Source: Massospora cicadina
Lineage: Eukaryota; Entomophthoromycota; Entomophthoromycetes; Entomophthorales; Entomophthoraceae
Length of the DNA: 64,000 nt
Assembly (NCBI GenBank): GCA_022478985.1
Contig: JAKSZP010007890.1
Span: forward strand, 347,462 to 411,461
Direction: 5' to 3'
Shown here: in pieces, positions 55,922 to 64,000 of the stretch
Numbering within the stretch: position 1 is the first letter of the stretch
How the letters are laid out: each line of letters opens with the position of its first letter
Notes under the pieces: generated by a model
What the model saw: the letters and a program-made list of their open reading frames with translations, nothing else
Told to the model about the DNA's origin: nothing
The model's database searches: none
Program-made: the position numbers and the translations under genes

Positions 55922-57548
55922 CATCTATAAAAAGGGTTCATTTCCCTTATCCACAAATCAAACTTGTATATCTAAATTTTGAGGTGTTGGTGTACAGTTG
56001 GGGTTCCTTCTGGAGGTGAGAAATGACTCATCAGTATAATTGTGGTATCTTTTACAACATCCTTCTTCTTTGTAGTATGTGCTACTCATTTAGCTGCACG
56101 AGGCCTGAAAGATTGAATGATTCCCATTATCCTTCCCTGGAAAACCGGTATCCCAGTATCTAACATAGATATCCCGAATCTGATTTTATAAATTACTTTG
56201 TTATGATCTAATGTTACAACTATCAATGCCCTATAAGAGAGATGGAACCATCTATTAGCTTGATCCTGATCTATAGAGTTACAGGCTGCTAGTCATGGTG
56301 AGCCTTTGCCTAGTTAACATAGAATCTTATAGACTATGTACAACTATTTATATACTTTGTTGACCTAGGCCTCCAGGTAAATTAAAATGAGATGTACAAT
56401 TAAGTTGATAACCGTAGCTGCAGTTAAGATTGGTGGGGAGCGAGTTAAACCTATCGGAACTTTAATGTGATTGGCGTATTAAAAATTATGGGCTTTAAAG
56501 TTGTGGCCAGTTGGGAATTTAACCTTGGATGGGGAGGTTTAACAATGTAGATTTTTATATTGGTATTGAATAAGCTGGAACCCTGTTGTCAACAAAGGTT
56601 AACGGGTTAATCGGAGATAATTTTAAGGGAAGTAAATGAACGTGAATTGTATGGCTTGAGGCAACGAAATGCGTAAAGTATAAAGTACTGTTTACTCGTC
56701 TCAGATAAACCATTACCGATAAAGAAGTGGATCTGTCGCCTGTAATGTAAATGATAAAAGCAATATATCAATTGGGACCATCTAGTACTAAAAAAAGCAA
56801 TATATCAAGTTAAACCGATACGGCAGTGGATAAGGGTTTGGTAAACATCCGTTGGGTATGAGGGTTCTAATTAGACAGTTTAGATGGTTACCAGCTGATA
56901 GGAACTGGCGGCTGGTTAACTTCACTTTAACGTTGGTTTAAAACGTCGCGTAAGGGGGTTTTTAAGATAAATTTACGTCAAACTCCGCAACTTAAAATAT
57001 TGTCATCAGATATTAAGGAGCATTTCGTTATAATCTTATATGGGTTCAGGCGTTCTATTTAACTGCTCATATAGATTTTATTAATCTAGGTTGAATAAAC
57101 TGAACTAAACTCCGCAGGAGTTTTCGATTAAAATTACCGTATCACCTCTAGGTAGAGTTTACGGAGTTGAGGACAACCGTTTGTACCGGGGGTTTCGGGA
57201 TAAATTATATGACGAAGTGATTTATTCCGAACATGCCATATTTGATCGATAATTGTGGACGATTTAGTTTCGAATCGAAATTGGATTTAATTCCATAAGG
57301 TTATAAACCAAAGATGGATGCCAAATAAAGGTTACAAAAGTGGAAAGGTACGAGTGCGAGTTGATAAATAAACTTACGTCGTTCAGATTGGTATGTTAAA
57401 AGGGGATCAATCCAAGGGTATATTTATAAATATTTACCCATCACCAAGCGTTGAGCTAATGCGTCACTTGGGTCAGCTTTAAATTCCCCATGGCGGAAAT
57501 ATAAATTAAAATCAAGCCCACAAAACAGTACTTAAGGGTTTGAAAGAT
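55922..57548. other. Unique intergenic DNA upstream of the S28 gene
   Basis: No gene is supportable. From about 56450 the sequence becomes richer in CpG (for example AAACGTCGCG near 56941) and shows no similarity to the LTR families here. A TATA-like ATATAAATT lies at about 57499-57507, roughly 60 bp before the S28 start. Micro-insertion 8 lies at 56772-56792. Confidence 0.45.
56772..56792 (+). mobile_element. 21-bp LINE-tail micro-insertion 8
   Basis: The plus strand reads TTGGGACCATCTAG then TACTAAA and continues in A. It is flanked by AAAAGCAATATATCAA at 56756-56771 and 56793-56808 (perfect 16 bp, the first A residues being ambiguous with the tail). It is the only one in the unique DNA near the host gene, about 770 bp upstream of the S28 start. 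Confidence 0.85.
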
Positions 57549-57566
57549 ATGGAACCCCAGAAATGA
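57549..57566 (+). promoter_or_regulatory. Mini upstream ORF overlapping the S28 start
   Basis: A 5-codon ORF (ATG GAA CCC CAG AAA TGA) ends in the bases that form the S28 start: the stop TGA (57564-57566) overlaps the start ATG (57563-57565). If the transcript starts upstream of 57549 this could lower or gate translation by reinitiation. Whether the transcript includes it is unknown. Confidence 0.4.
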
Positions 57567-58983
57567 AGTTTAATCTGGCGTTGGTGACGGGGGCAGTGAT
57601 CTGCAGCTTCAGCCCATTTCGACAGCTGTTGGTGGATGAGAGAGAACTGGACGATCTCGACATACAATCGGGTGAGCGCTCTTTGCAACTGCTAGAGCTG
57701 TGGTTCGACCAAAAGATCGATCACTTAGAACCTAGCAACGCAACGTACAAGCAGAGGTACTTTATGAACCCTCAACATTACAAACCAGGTGGGCCAGCAT
57801 TCCTTTTCATTGGCGGAGAAGCTGAACTCAACTCGAAATGGGCTCGGCTCAGTTTGTTAACCAAGGCGGCTGAAGTTCACGGCGGGGTGATTTTCGCATT
57901 GGAGCATCGCTACTACGGGAAATCTTGGCCCACCCCCGACTTTTCAACCAAAAATCTACGATATTTGAGCTCACGCCAGGCTCTCGCCGATATGGCAAAC
58001 TTCATGTCCAACGTCAAGATGCCCAAAGGCCAGATGAACCGCGAAGGTAACACGCAACGGTGGATTGTCGCGGGAGGTAGTTACCCCGGAAACCTGGCGG
58101 CGTGGGTAAGAGCCAAGTACCCACACATCGTCGCCGGGGCCATCGCCTCATCTGCCCCAGTGCTTGCCAAAGAAGACTTTTTCGAATATGACCAACAGGT
58201 CCAAAAATCCCTATCGAGGAATGGCGGCGAAGCGTGTGCCAACTATTACCAAGAAGTCGTTGGCGCGATCGATGCCGGGTTAAGCTCCGGTGACCGCAAC
58301 TACATCAACCAGCTCAAGGGGGAATTCGGGTGCAGCGGGGTCTCCGACCTATCCTTCGTCGATGGCCTCACCTATATTTCCGCCAAGGTTCAGTACAACC
58401 GGGGCGACCTACTCAAGGACCACTGCCGCTCACTAAACCTTAACGGTACCATCTTCGCCAAACTTGCCGACTTTGCAAGCGACTTTAAACGCGAGCTGGA
58501 TGGTAAAACCTGCGAGGAGTACACCAACCTCGATCAGGCGTACAGCATCGTCCCAAACAAGGATAACAACCTCCGGCAATGGATCTACCAATGCTGCACC
58601 GAATTCGGGTACTGGCAGACGGCGCCGCGTCCCCCCAACCCCGCGCCCGCTCAAACCTCATAGACGTCGCCTTGTTTCGCAACCACTATTGCAAGGGGCT
58701 CTTTGGGGAAGATGGCCCTAGCGCCCCACATATCAACCGCACCAACGATTACTACCAGGGGTTCAACATCAACGCCACAAACATCTTCTTCACGAACGGC
58801 GAGTTGGACCCGTGGGCCCCGTTATCAATAACCTCCCCAAAGGAAGAGATCCTGACCTTTGTCATGGAAGGCGCCTCCCATGCCCGAGATCTCGGGTACC
58901 CAAATCCGAACGACCCCCTCCCAGTCAGTTTGGCTAAAGATCAGGCTCTGAGTTTAATTTCACGTTGGCTTAAGGATGGTTAA
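57563..58983 (+). CDS. Secreted serine peptidase family S28, frameshifted
   Basis: Family S28 (lysosomal Pro-X carboxypeptidase, dipeptidyl peptidase II, fungal prolyl endopeptidases) cleaves after Pro or other residues in the secretory pathway or outside the cell. The product has a signal-peptide-like start (MKFNLALVTGAVICSFS). The N-terminal family block LWFDQKIDHLEPSN..YKQRYF comes next, then GGPAFLFIGGEAE, the EHRYYGKSWP block, and the nucleophile in GGSYPGNLAAW (Ser173, codon 58079-58081). The Asp lies in NGELDPW (58807-58809) and the His in GASHARDL (58879-58881). The first frame stops at TAG 58661, while the conserved C-terminal part lies in the next frame, so a -1 shift is needed between about 58627 and 58655. 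A run of six C at 58631-58636 is the likely site. Total span is 1421 bp, about 473 codons, the family's usual size, with no intron seen. Either a 1-base sequencing error or a recent pseudogene. Confidence 0.85.
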
Positions 58984-60084
58984 GTTCCGTTTAATCAAAA
59001 TCTCATGGGTTGAGCTATGTTTGATCGTTGCTGCGATCGCTTTAAATAAACCAAGATGTTTTTTTGCATAATCAACCAAGCCAGTAAAGTTACAGCTGGT
59101 TTGCTCTATCCAGATAGCTTAACAGTTGATCTGAACTCTTAGCTAGATTTTATCCCTTAAGGGTTCAGTGAAAACTTTTTACAAATCCAACTTAACCATC
59201 GGTAGTACATACCATCCAGAAAGGATAGTCATATCTCGGTAGTAGACTTGAACCAGAAATAAAAGCTCATAAAAAGGTTTAAGAAGTTCCCAAGGATAAA
59301 AAAATCCAAAACTTGTACGGTGAAAGCTGTCTCTAACGAGGCTACAAGTTCCAAAGACATAAAGCAAAAGTTAATGCAACATAAACGATGAAAAATTTGG
59401 ACCGATACCAATAATGAAAATCGGTGATCTTTAGGAACGTCGGCATAAATCCAATAACACTTTCGGACTTAAAAAGTTTAAGCGCCAGATATAAAAATTG
59501 GAATAGCTTCAGATAATTTATAGTAGATCGGTGCCCCCAAGCTACTATATCTACTACCTAGAGTCAGCTCATCAGTCCTCGTTAGCTTAACTTTGGTAGT
59601 TGATTTGACTGAATTATCGGCTGGGGGTTGTAAGTTAACCCGGATTAGATACCAAAAAGGAATCTGGTGAGTTTGACAGTTGGAATGAACCAAATCAAGC
59701 GTTTCCTCACTTGCATCTCCTTTCCAGTAAGCTTATCATGATAATGCAAATGTTAACTCCTCTAGAAAACTCTTCACTTTGGGCACTCAATTACCAACTG
59801 AGTATTACTTAGCTGGCTACTTTCACTAAACTCTACGGAGACTGGTTTACTGTCTTCCTTGTGAAGCTTAAACTTATCAAGGTGTCCACTCATGTGTACC
59901 TTTTCATGTAGATCTCAACCCTGGTAACTGTGGAAACAACTCTAAAATTACCCTAAATTAATTATATAGATTTTAACTTAAACCAGAGTAAAGTGAATCC
60001 TAAAAAACTCAAGATCTTACAAGATAGACCGGCTATTATTTAATTAAAATAATTTAAACTCCTATAAACAATCAATAGATATGA
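58984..60084. other. Downstream intergenic DNA
   Basis: No ORF is supportable. The composition shifts back to AT-rich by about 59100. Minus-strand ORFs (59179-59367, 59478-59693) are short and without motif. Confidence 0.4.
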
Positions 60085-60655
60085 GCTTTAAATTTCTGCT
60101 TGACATCACTTTTCAACAGATTTTACAAATTATGGAGAGATAAACAACATCCAAGTACTGACTCACCATACAACCCTGATATCCTCAGCCCCACCACCTT
60201 CTGTTCCAGTATGGGGCAGCGGCAAAACCCCCTAGCATTTTACAACCAACAAAAAATGTGTTCAGACTGGATCATCCAGCCCCCATAACTCCTTGGGCAT
60301 TATATTTATCCATGGATCTCACACTCCACCTTGCACAATCCCAGGTGGTGCCTCATAGCCCCTTGTTCTCCCCTGGAGCAATATGCTGTTCAGTATTCAG
60401 GTTAAATATGGTAAATTGTTCTATACAATGATCAACAGATAAATGAACTAGCTCAAGTGCTTATTCAGTCTGCAGGCTTCATTGGCTTCCACCCCTACAA
60501 GGGACACTTTGGCCTCAGCTTTACCAGTGAATCTGATACTGCTTTTTGCAGCTACCATTCCCCTAGTGTTCCAGGGCACCCCTCCCAACCACTTGTACCT
60601 AATTACCCACTGGTACCACTTCAGTGGTTCAATTTCTAGACCTCCCCAACCACCT
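60085..60655 (+). mobile_element. Second copy of the ORF1-only LINE, 3'-truncated
   Basis: It starts at TTTCTGCTTG, the same point as the insertion at 14357-16299, and follows it through the 5' untranslated region and ORF1 start (ATATCCTCAGCCCCACCACC versus ATGTCCTCAGATTCTCCGCC). It continues through GGGCAGCGGCAAAAC, GCTTCATTGGCTTCCACCCC and TATTACCA-type stretches to about CCTCCCCAACCACCTCCCC at 60640-60655. It is far more decayed, with several frame changes. The right side is lost abruptly. Confidence 0.65.
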
Positions 60656-60659
60656 CCCC

Positions 60660-60945
60660 ACTGATATTTTATTTTAAGGAGAGTGTCCATAACTCTACCA
60701 TTTCTGGCATAGAAGTCCATGGTGCACAGGGCCAACGCCAGGAAACTAGTGACCAAAATAAATTTTACTAGAGCCCAGCAGAGGGTGCTGGAGTAATAAT
60801 AATTTAAGTAGAGGAGGGTGATATTTAGGGTGAATAACAAGCCAAAAATGATGCAGTGCACATAGGGAGAAGAGGCAAGCGTTTCAGGTTGGAATGAACC
60901 TGGGCAAACTAACAGTGCACTAGGGGATAACCTCATCATAATCAA
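60660..60945 (-). CDS. Partial hydrophobic ORF, two membrane segments
   Basis: An open minus-strand frame gives VHCIIFGLLFTLNITLLYLN (about residues 28-47) and, after a short YYYSSTLCWALVK link, FILVTSFLALALCTMDFY, both typical of membrane helices. The frame runs on into antisense LINE sequence below 60660, which is not meaningful. It lies downstream of the 61086-61604 ORF on the same strand. It may be an exon of a host membrane protein or part of a retroelement 3' ORF; family not recognised. Confidence 0.35.
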
Positions 60946-61085
60946 AATGTAGTGTTAATGTAGTGCAAGACCTCAAAGAGGTCTTCACACAGGATTGTCA
61001 GAGATAACATTCATAAAAAGGGAAAAACAGGAAAATTTTATTATGAGAAGTTGACCAACAAGGAATATTAGTCCCAAAAACAAAT
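60946..61085. other. Short spacer
   Basis: AT-rich DNA between two minus-strand ORFs, with a GACCTC-AAAG-GAGGTC inverted repeat at 60969-60986 that could fold on RNA. Otherwise nothing. Confidence 0.3.
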
Positions 61086-61604
61086 TTAAACCTCATTAGG
61101 GTAATTCTGGGTCTGCCAAAGCAGTCCCAAGCACCAATTCACCAATAGGCAAATACCTCTGTCTGAATTGGTTGAATACACTGACACTGACTTCACTTGG
61201 GTAATCAATTGAAGTTGGACCCTACCCAAACACATAATTTTGTAAATGGAATGGGTTTTGAACCCCCATTCCTCAATCAACCAAATTGAACTGTCTTCAT
61301 TAATTGAATATCTTTTCCATTTTAACGCCTGAGATGATAAAAGGGGCTGGGCATTTTGCACCTCCCTAGTACCAACCTGGGCATATCCAGCTTGTATCCA
61401 ACATTGGTCTAAAGTGCGCTTGAGGTCAGGGAGGGCCTGAAGTTTCACCTTCTGGGCCTCCTGCCACCCAGCCTCATCCTTGGGGTTGGTGCCTACTATC
61501 AATTCATTCAACCATGACATTACCCTCTCCTCCTTCCTGGGCTCCACCCCCCCTCCAGGGGCATTCACTAATGAGAATTTTGTATTTGTTGGAGACAACT
61601 TCAT
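61086..61604 (-). CDS. Intact 172-aa ORF overlapping the chromovirus pol stop
   Basis: It starts at the ATG 61604-61602, which shares bases with the TGA stop of the integrase-chromodomain frame (61603-61601), giving the ATGA overlap used for stop-restart translation in some retroelements. The N-terminal half is charged (PRKEERVMSWLNELIVG, NPKDEAGWQEAQKVKLQALP), while the C-terminal half is more hydrophobic (YKIMCLGRVQLQLITQV; GICLLVNWCLGLLW). No family is recognised. It is uninterrupted, whereas neighbouring retroelement frames are broken, but the overlap could be chance. Confidence 0.45.
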   Translation of the reverse strand: MKLSPTNTKFSLVNAPGGGVEPRKEERVMSWLNELIVGTNPKDEAGWQEAQKVKLQALPDLKRTLDQCWIQAGYAQVGTREVQNAQPLLSSQALKWKRYSINEDSSIWLIEEWGFKTHSIYKIMCLGRVQLQLITQVKSVSVYSTNSDRGICLLVNWCLGLLWQTQNYPNEV

Positions 61605-62350
61605 TGCAGCAACAGTTGGTTTGGGTTGAGAGCCAGCAGCCTCAGAAAATGATTATGATAAGCTTCAATCAGGTCTTGGGCATGCACATGATCACATGCT
61701 GGCACCCAACTATTCTCTGCCACGTCAAACCCCTTCCAAGATACCAGGTACTCAAGCTTTCTTTTGATATGACAGGTGGCTACTATTACATCCACTTCCC
61801 ACTCTGGCGCCCCATCCATGAGATAAGCCTTGGGAGTCTCTGGTGGGGGGCCCTCAAACAATGTCAAATTTCTCTCATGAAAGACAGAGAAGATCTGAAA
61901 CAAAGAGGGAAGATCTAACTGGTATGAGGTATGGCCCACCTTTCTAACAACATGGTAAGGGCCAATCCTCTTTGGTCCCAGCTTTTTGCATGGCTGCTTA
62001 ATAGGGATGTTACAAGCATCAAGCATCACAAAATCCCCTTCCTTATACATGGAACCCACTCAATGCTTACCATCAGTGTTCTCCTTATACACTTGCATTG
62101 CTGCCTCCAAACTTGTGGAAAACCCCCTATTGAACCTTCTTGATAATCTTAGCAAAGTTCACCACCGCTTCAACTTTAGATCCACAGCTGGGCTCCATAT
62201 TAAAGATGGGGTTAAAGCCATGGTTGGCAAAAAAAGGGGAACAACTGATTGAAGAATGCAAAGTGTTGTTGTAGCTAAATTGGGCCATAGGAAGGTGAGA
62301 AACCCAATCTGAATAATCCACGGCAGTGTAACTGTCACAGCTAGTGACAT
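61601..62350 (-). pseudogene. Chromovirus integrase C-terminus with chromodomain
   Basis: Read from 62330 downward: DYSDWVSHLPMAQFSYNN and SPFFANHGFNP mark the end of the integrase core in chromoviruses. After a frame change near 62127, KEGDFVMLDACNI and GPKRIGPYHVVRKVGHTSYQ form the GPY/F module, and LPSLFQIFSVFHERNL is the usual VFHVSLL block. The chromodomain occupies about 61646-61804: EWEVDVIVATCHIKRKLEYL then VSWKGFDVAENSWVPACDHV, with the three cage-type aromatic positions kept. The homology stops near 62350, so upstream pol is missing or replaced. Confidence 0.8.
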
Positions 62351-63420
62351 ATTTCCTGGAATTAGCTGCCCTTATAAAGCCAAGTCCAACAAGCCCTTGA
62401 GGCAGAGACCAGAGCCCCTAAGGGTCACCAATGACCTATCTAAGGTCATTGACAAAAAATGGGTTTTGGCTTTACCAGCCAGGGCTGAGGAAAACAGCTT
62501 ATTTGAGGCAAAAGCCCAGGTGGAAATCAGAATTAACACCCAGAAAATTACAAGATATGAGTTTACAAAATCTGGCCAAATTTAAAATTTTTTGATTTTG
62601 TTGAAAGATGACAAATTTGTAGCTCATATCAGATTCCAATAACCACTGGAATCTTTGTGAAGCAACCCCCTATAAATTAAGTCCCAAGATGAGAAAGGCT
62701 TTGCTTTTCTCAGATACACAGATCATTATAATAAAGTTTAGGATTTTGGGCACATTTCCTGTATTTTGGTTTTTTTCCAAAAAAATACAACTCTTTAAAG
62801 TTCTGCAACGGCTGGAGTCTGTTTTCCGCTCTGGTTTGCCCCTACTGTTGTACCTGAGTCCTCCACCTACTCCACCACCTATTCCGCCGGCTCCACCTCC
62901 TCCTATTTTGCTGCCTTTTGCCCTAGATTTTTTGCTACCCTTTCTAGCTTCAAGGGCCTCATGTTCCTGACAGAAGAAAACAGATTGAAGTGCGTTTTGC
63001 TCAACAGATTTATTTGAAAACACAATAATGAACGTTTAGGATGTCTCTTCATTTTGTTGGGTCACTTGGACTTGTTGGCACACCTTTGACCTGTGTCTCT
63101 CCCTCCAGTGACCTCCTGTGCTCCAGTCTCCCTGACATTATCTAAAACCCTGGAATTTTTTGTGAGTTTCTTCTACTGTTAGGTGGCTAGAGTCATCCCA
63201 ATCCTATCAGAGTTGTCACCCGTTGAAGCGGTCCACTGGGCTGGTACTTTTGTATCCCTTCTGGCCGTGGTTGTTACCTTCCTTAAAGGGTGTGCTGAGG
63301 GTGTCGCGTGGCTCCCCTCACTCAAGACACTCAGAAAGTGTGCAGTACCTGCCACTACTAGTCTCACTCTCTAATTATATGTGAATCCAATTTAAAAATG
63401 AGATCTTCAACACGTTGTCC
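62351..63420. other. Unassigned; includes a Gly-rich minus-strand frame
   Basis: A minus-strand open frame (62670-63023) has a basic lead (ARKGSKKSRAKGSKIGGGGA) followed by a GGIGGGVGGGLRY tract encoded by a CCACC-rich stretch (62860-62915); this may only reflect a simple repeat. A minus-strand frame around 62340-62510 is hydrophobic (LCLKGLLDLAL; MSLAVTVTLPWI). No family recognised. The plus frame at 63183-63374 is also unassigned. Confidence 0.3.
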
Positions 63421-63429
63421 AGCCTTAGG

Positions 63430-64000
63430 GCCCACCAGAAGTCTTAAGGCAAGGACTTAGCTGACGTCCTCCTCCTCCAGCTGCTGCTCCGTGAGATTTC
63501 AGAGGGAGCTCACCAATGGTTACTATCCATGGGTGAGAATAATAGATCCCTCCTGGAATCTCTCCCATCATTGGAAACCTTTTTCAATCCCTGCGAGTAT
63601 CCCCCTGCTACCTTTGAGAACTATAACTCCTTTGTACACTTATCCCAAGGAGACCTCACTACAGCTCAATACTTGCGCCTGTTTCAAGAGCGAGCATCAT
63701 AGTTGGAATCTCTTGAACAGTTGAAAATGGCCCTTTTCCACAAGTACCTAGATATTACTGGTGCTTCCCTTGGCATATGGGATAACCCACCCCCACCTTA
63801 TCTGGGACATACTCCATCCTTGCATCTCTGTTGTCTATAAGCCTCTGTTCCCCAATCCTAATTGTACCGCTGAACTTCAGATCCCTGAACTTGATGACTC
63901 CATCACTGTGGGGCACCAACATGTTTCTAATCCAGTGTTGACATATCCAGCGGAGACACTGGCCGTTATGACCACTTCCAACCTGATTCTGGAAGGCCCT
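63430..64000 (+). pseudogene. Gag-like fragment running off the window
   Basis: One frame reads HQWLLSMGENNRSLLESLPS, then TFENYNSFVHLSQGDLTTAQ and YLRLFQERAS, a TAG at 63699, LESLEQLKMALFHKYLDITG. The L.QGDLT.AQYLR.FQERAS core resembles the LRQG..SVSEY...F..LAS segment of Ty3/Gypsy gag. Frame continuity is lost after about 63830. If correct, a plus-strand element continues past the window edge. Confidence 0.4.

Noticed and set aside
58609..58663. A 55-bp GT..AG intron that would bridge the two S28 frames
   Set aside because: It would remove the conserved YWQTAP stretch, so a 1-base indel explains the break better.
58433..58721. Overlapping ORFs in other frames of the S28 gene
   Set aside because: GC-rich shadow frames; the conserved family blocks lie in the two called frames.
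1..64000. CRISPR arrays, rRNA, tRNA genes, prokaryotic operons
   Set aside because: Looked for and not found; the 51-bp repeats in the D LTRs are contiguous tandem units without spacers.

Overview
This is eukaryotic, repeat-dominated DNA with one recognisable host gene, a secreted serine peptidase of family S28. The S28 gene and the spectrum of Ty3/Gypsy and L1/Tad-like elements, with in-frame stops that read as C-to-T or G-to-A changes (often CGA to TGA, or TGG to TGA), fit a fungus with a large, TE-rich genome. A rust-type basidiomycete (Pucciniales) is my best guess, but that is inference. No prokaryotic features, rRNA, tRNA or CRISPR array were seen.

Left arm (1-9.0 kb): heavily decayed minus-strand Gypsy remnants. 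They include an LTR pair (about 4.18-5.27 and 6.64-7.69 kb) around a deleted interior with integrase and chromodomain pieces, and a second integrase remnant at 8.1-8.7 kb. Element A (9.04-19.2 kb, + strand) is an old LTR element whose integrase region is split by a 1.94-kb LINE-like insertion (14357-16299) carrying only a gag-like ORF1.

Centre (19.85-51.4 kb): one nested stack. Outer element G has about 2-kb LTRs at 19848-21886 and 49357-51417. Inside its RNase H region sits an A/D-type solo LTR on the minus strand (25585 to 47215). That solo LTR was split by element C (26429-39194) and element D (39349-47157, perfect 5-bp TSD). Element C is a gag-only LTR element that was itself split by element B (26795-33373) in its left LTR, by a GC-rich truncated LINE (35445-37695) in its interior, and by two tiny insertions. 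B and D keep recognisable gag, protease, RT, RNase H and integrase, now broken by stops and small indels.

Right arm (51.4-64 kb): gag and LTR debris, an unrecognised minus-strand coding remnant (53.6-55.0 kb), a CpG-rich unique island holding the S28 peptidase (57563-58983, one frameshift), a second copy of the ORF1-only LINE, a minus-strand chromovirus end with a chromodomain followed by an ATGA-overlapping extra ORF, and a gag-like plus-strand fragment running off the end.

The most striking signal is a set of eight insertions of only about 14-51 bp scattered over 56 kb. Each consists of the extreme 3' tail of a LINE (sense GGGACCATCTAGTACTAAA or a close variant) plus a short A-run, and each is flanked by its own 12-16 bp target-site duplication. 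The 2.25-kb LINE at 35445-37695 ends in the same tail and has a 16-bp duplication. These look like extremely 5'-truncated retrotransposition events.
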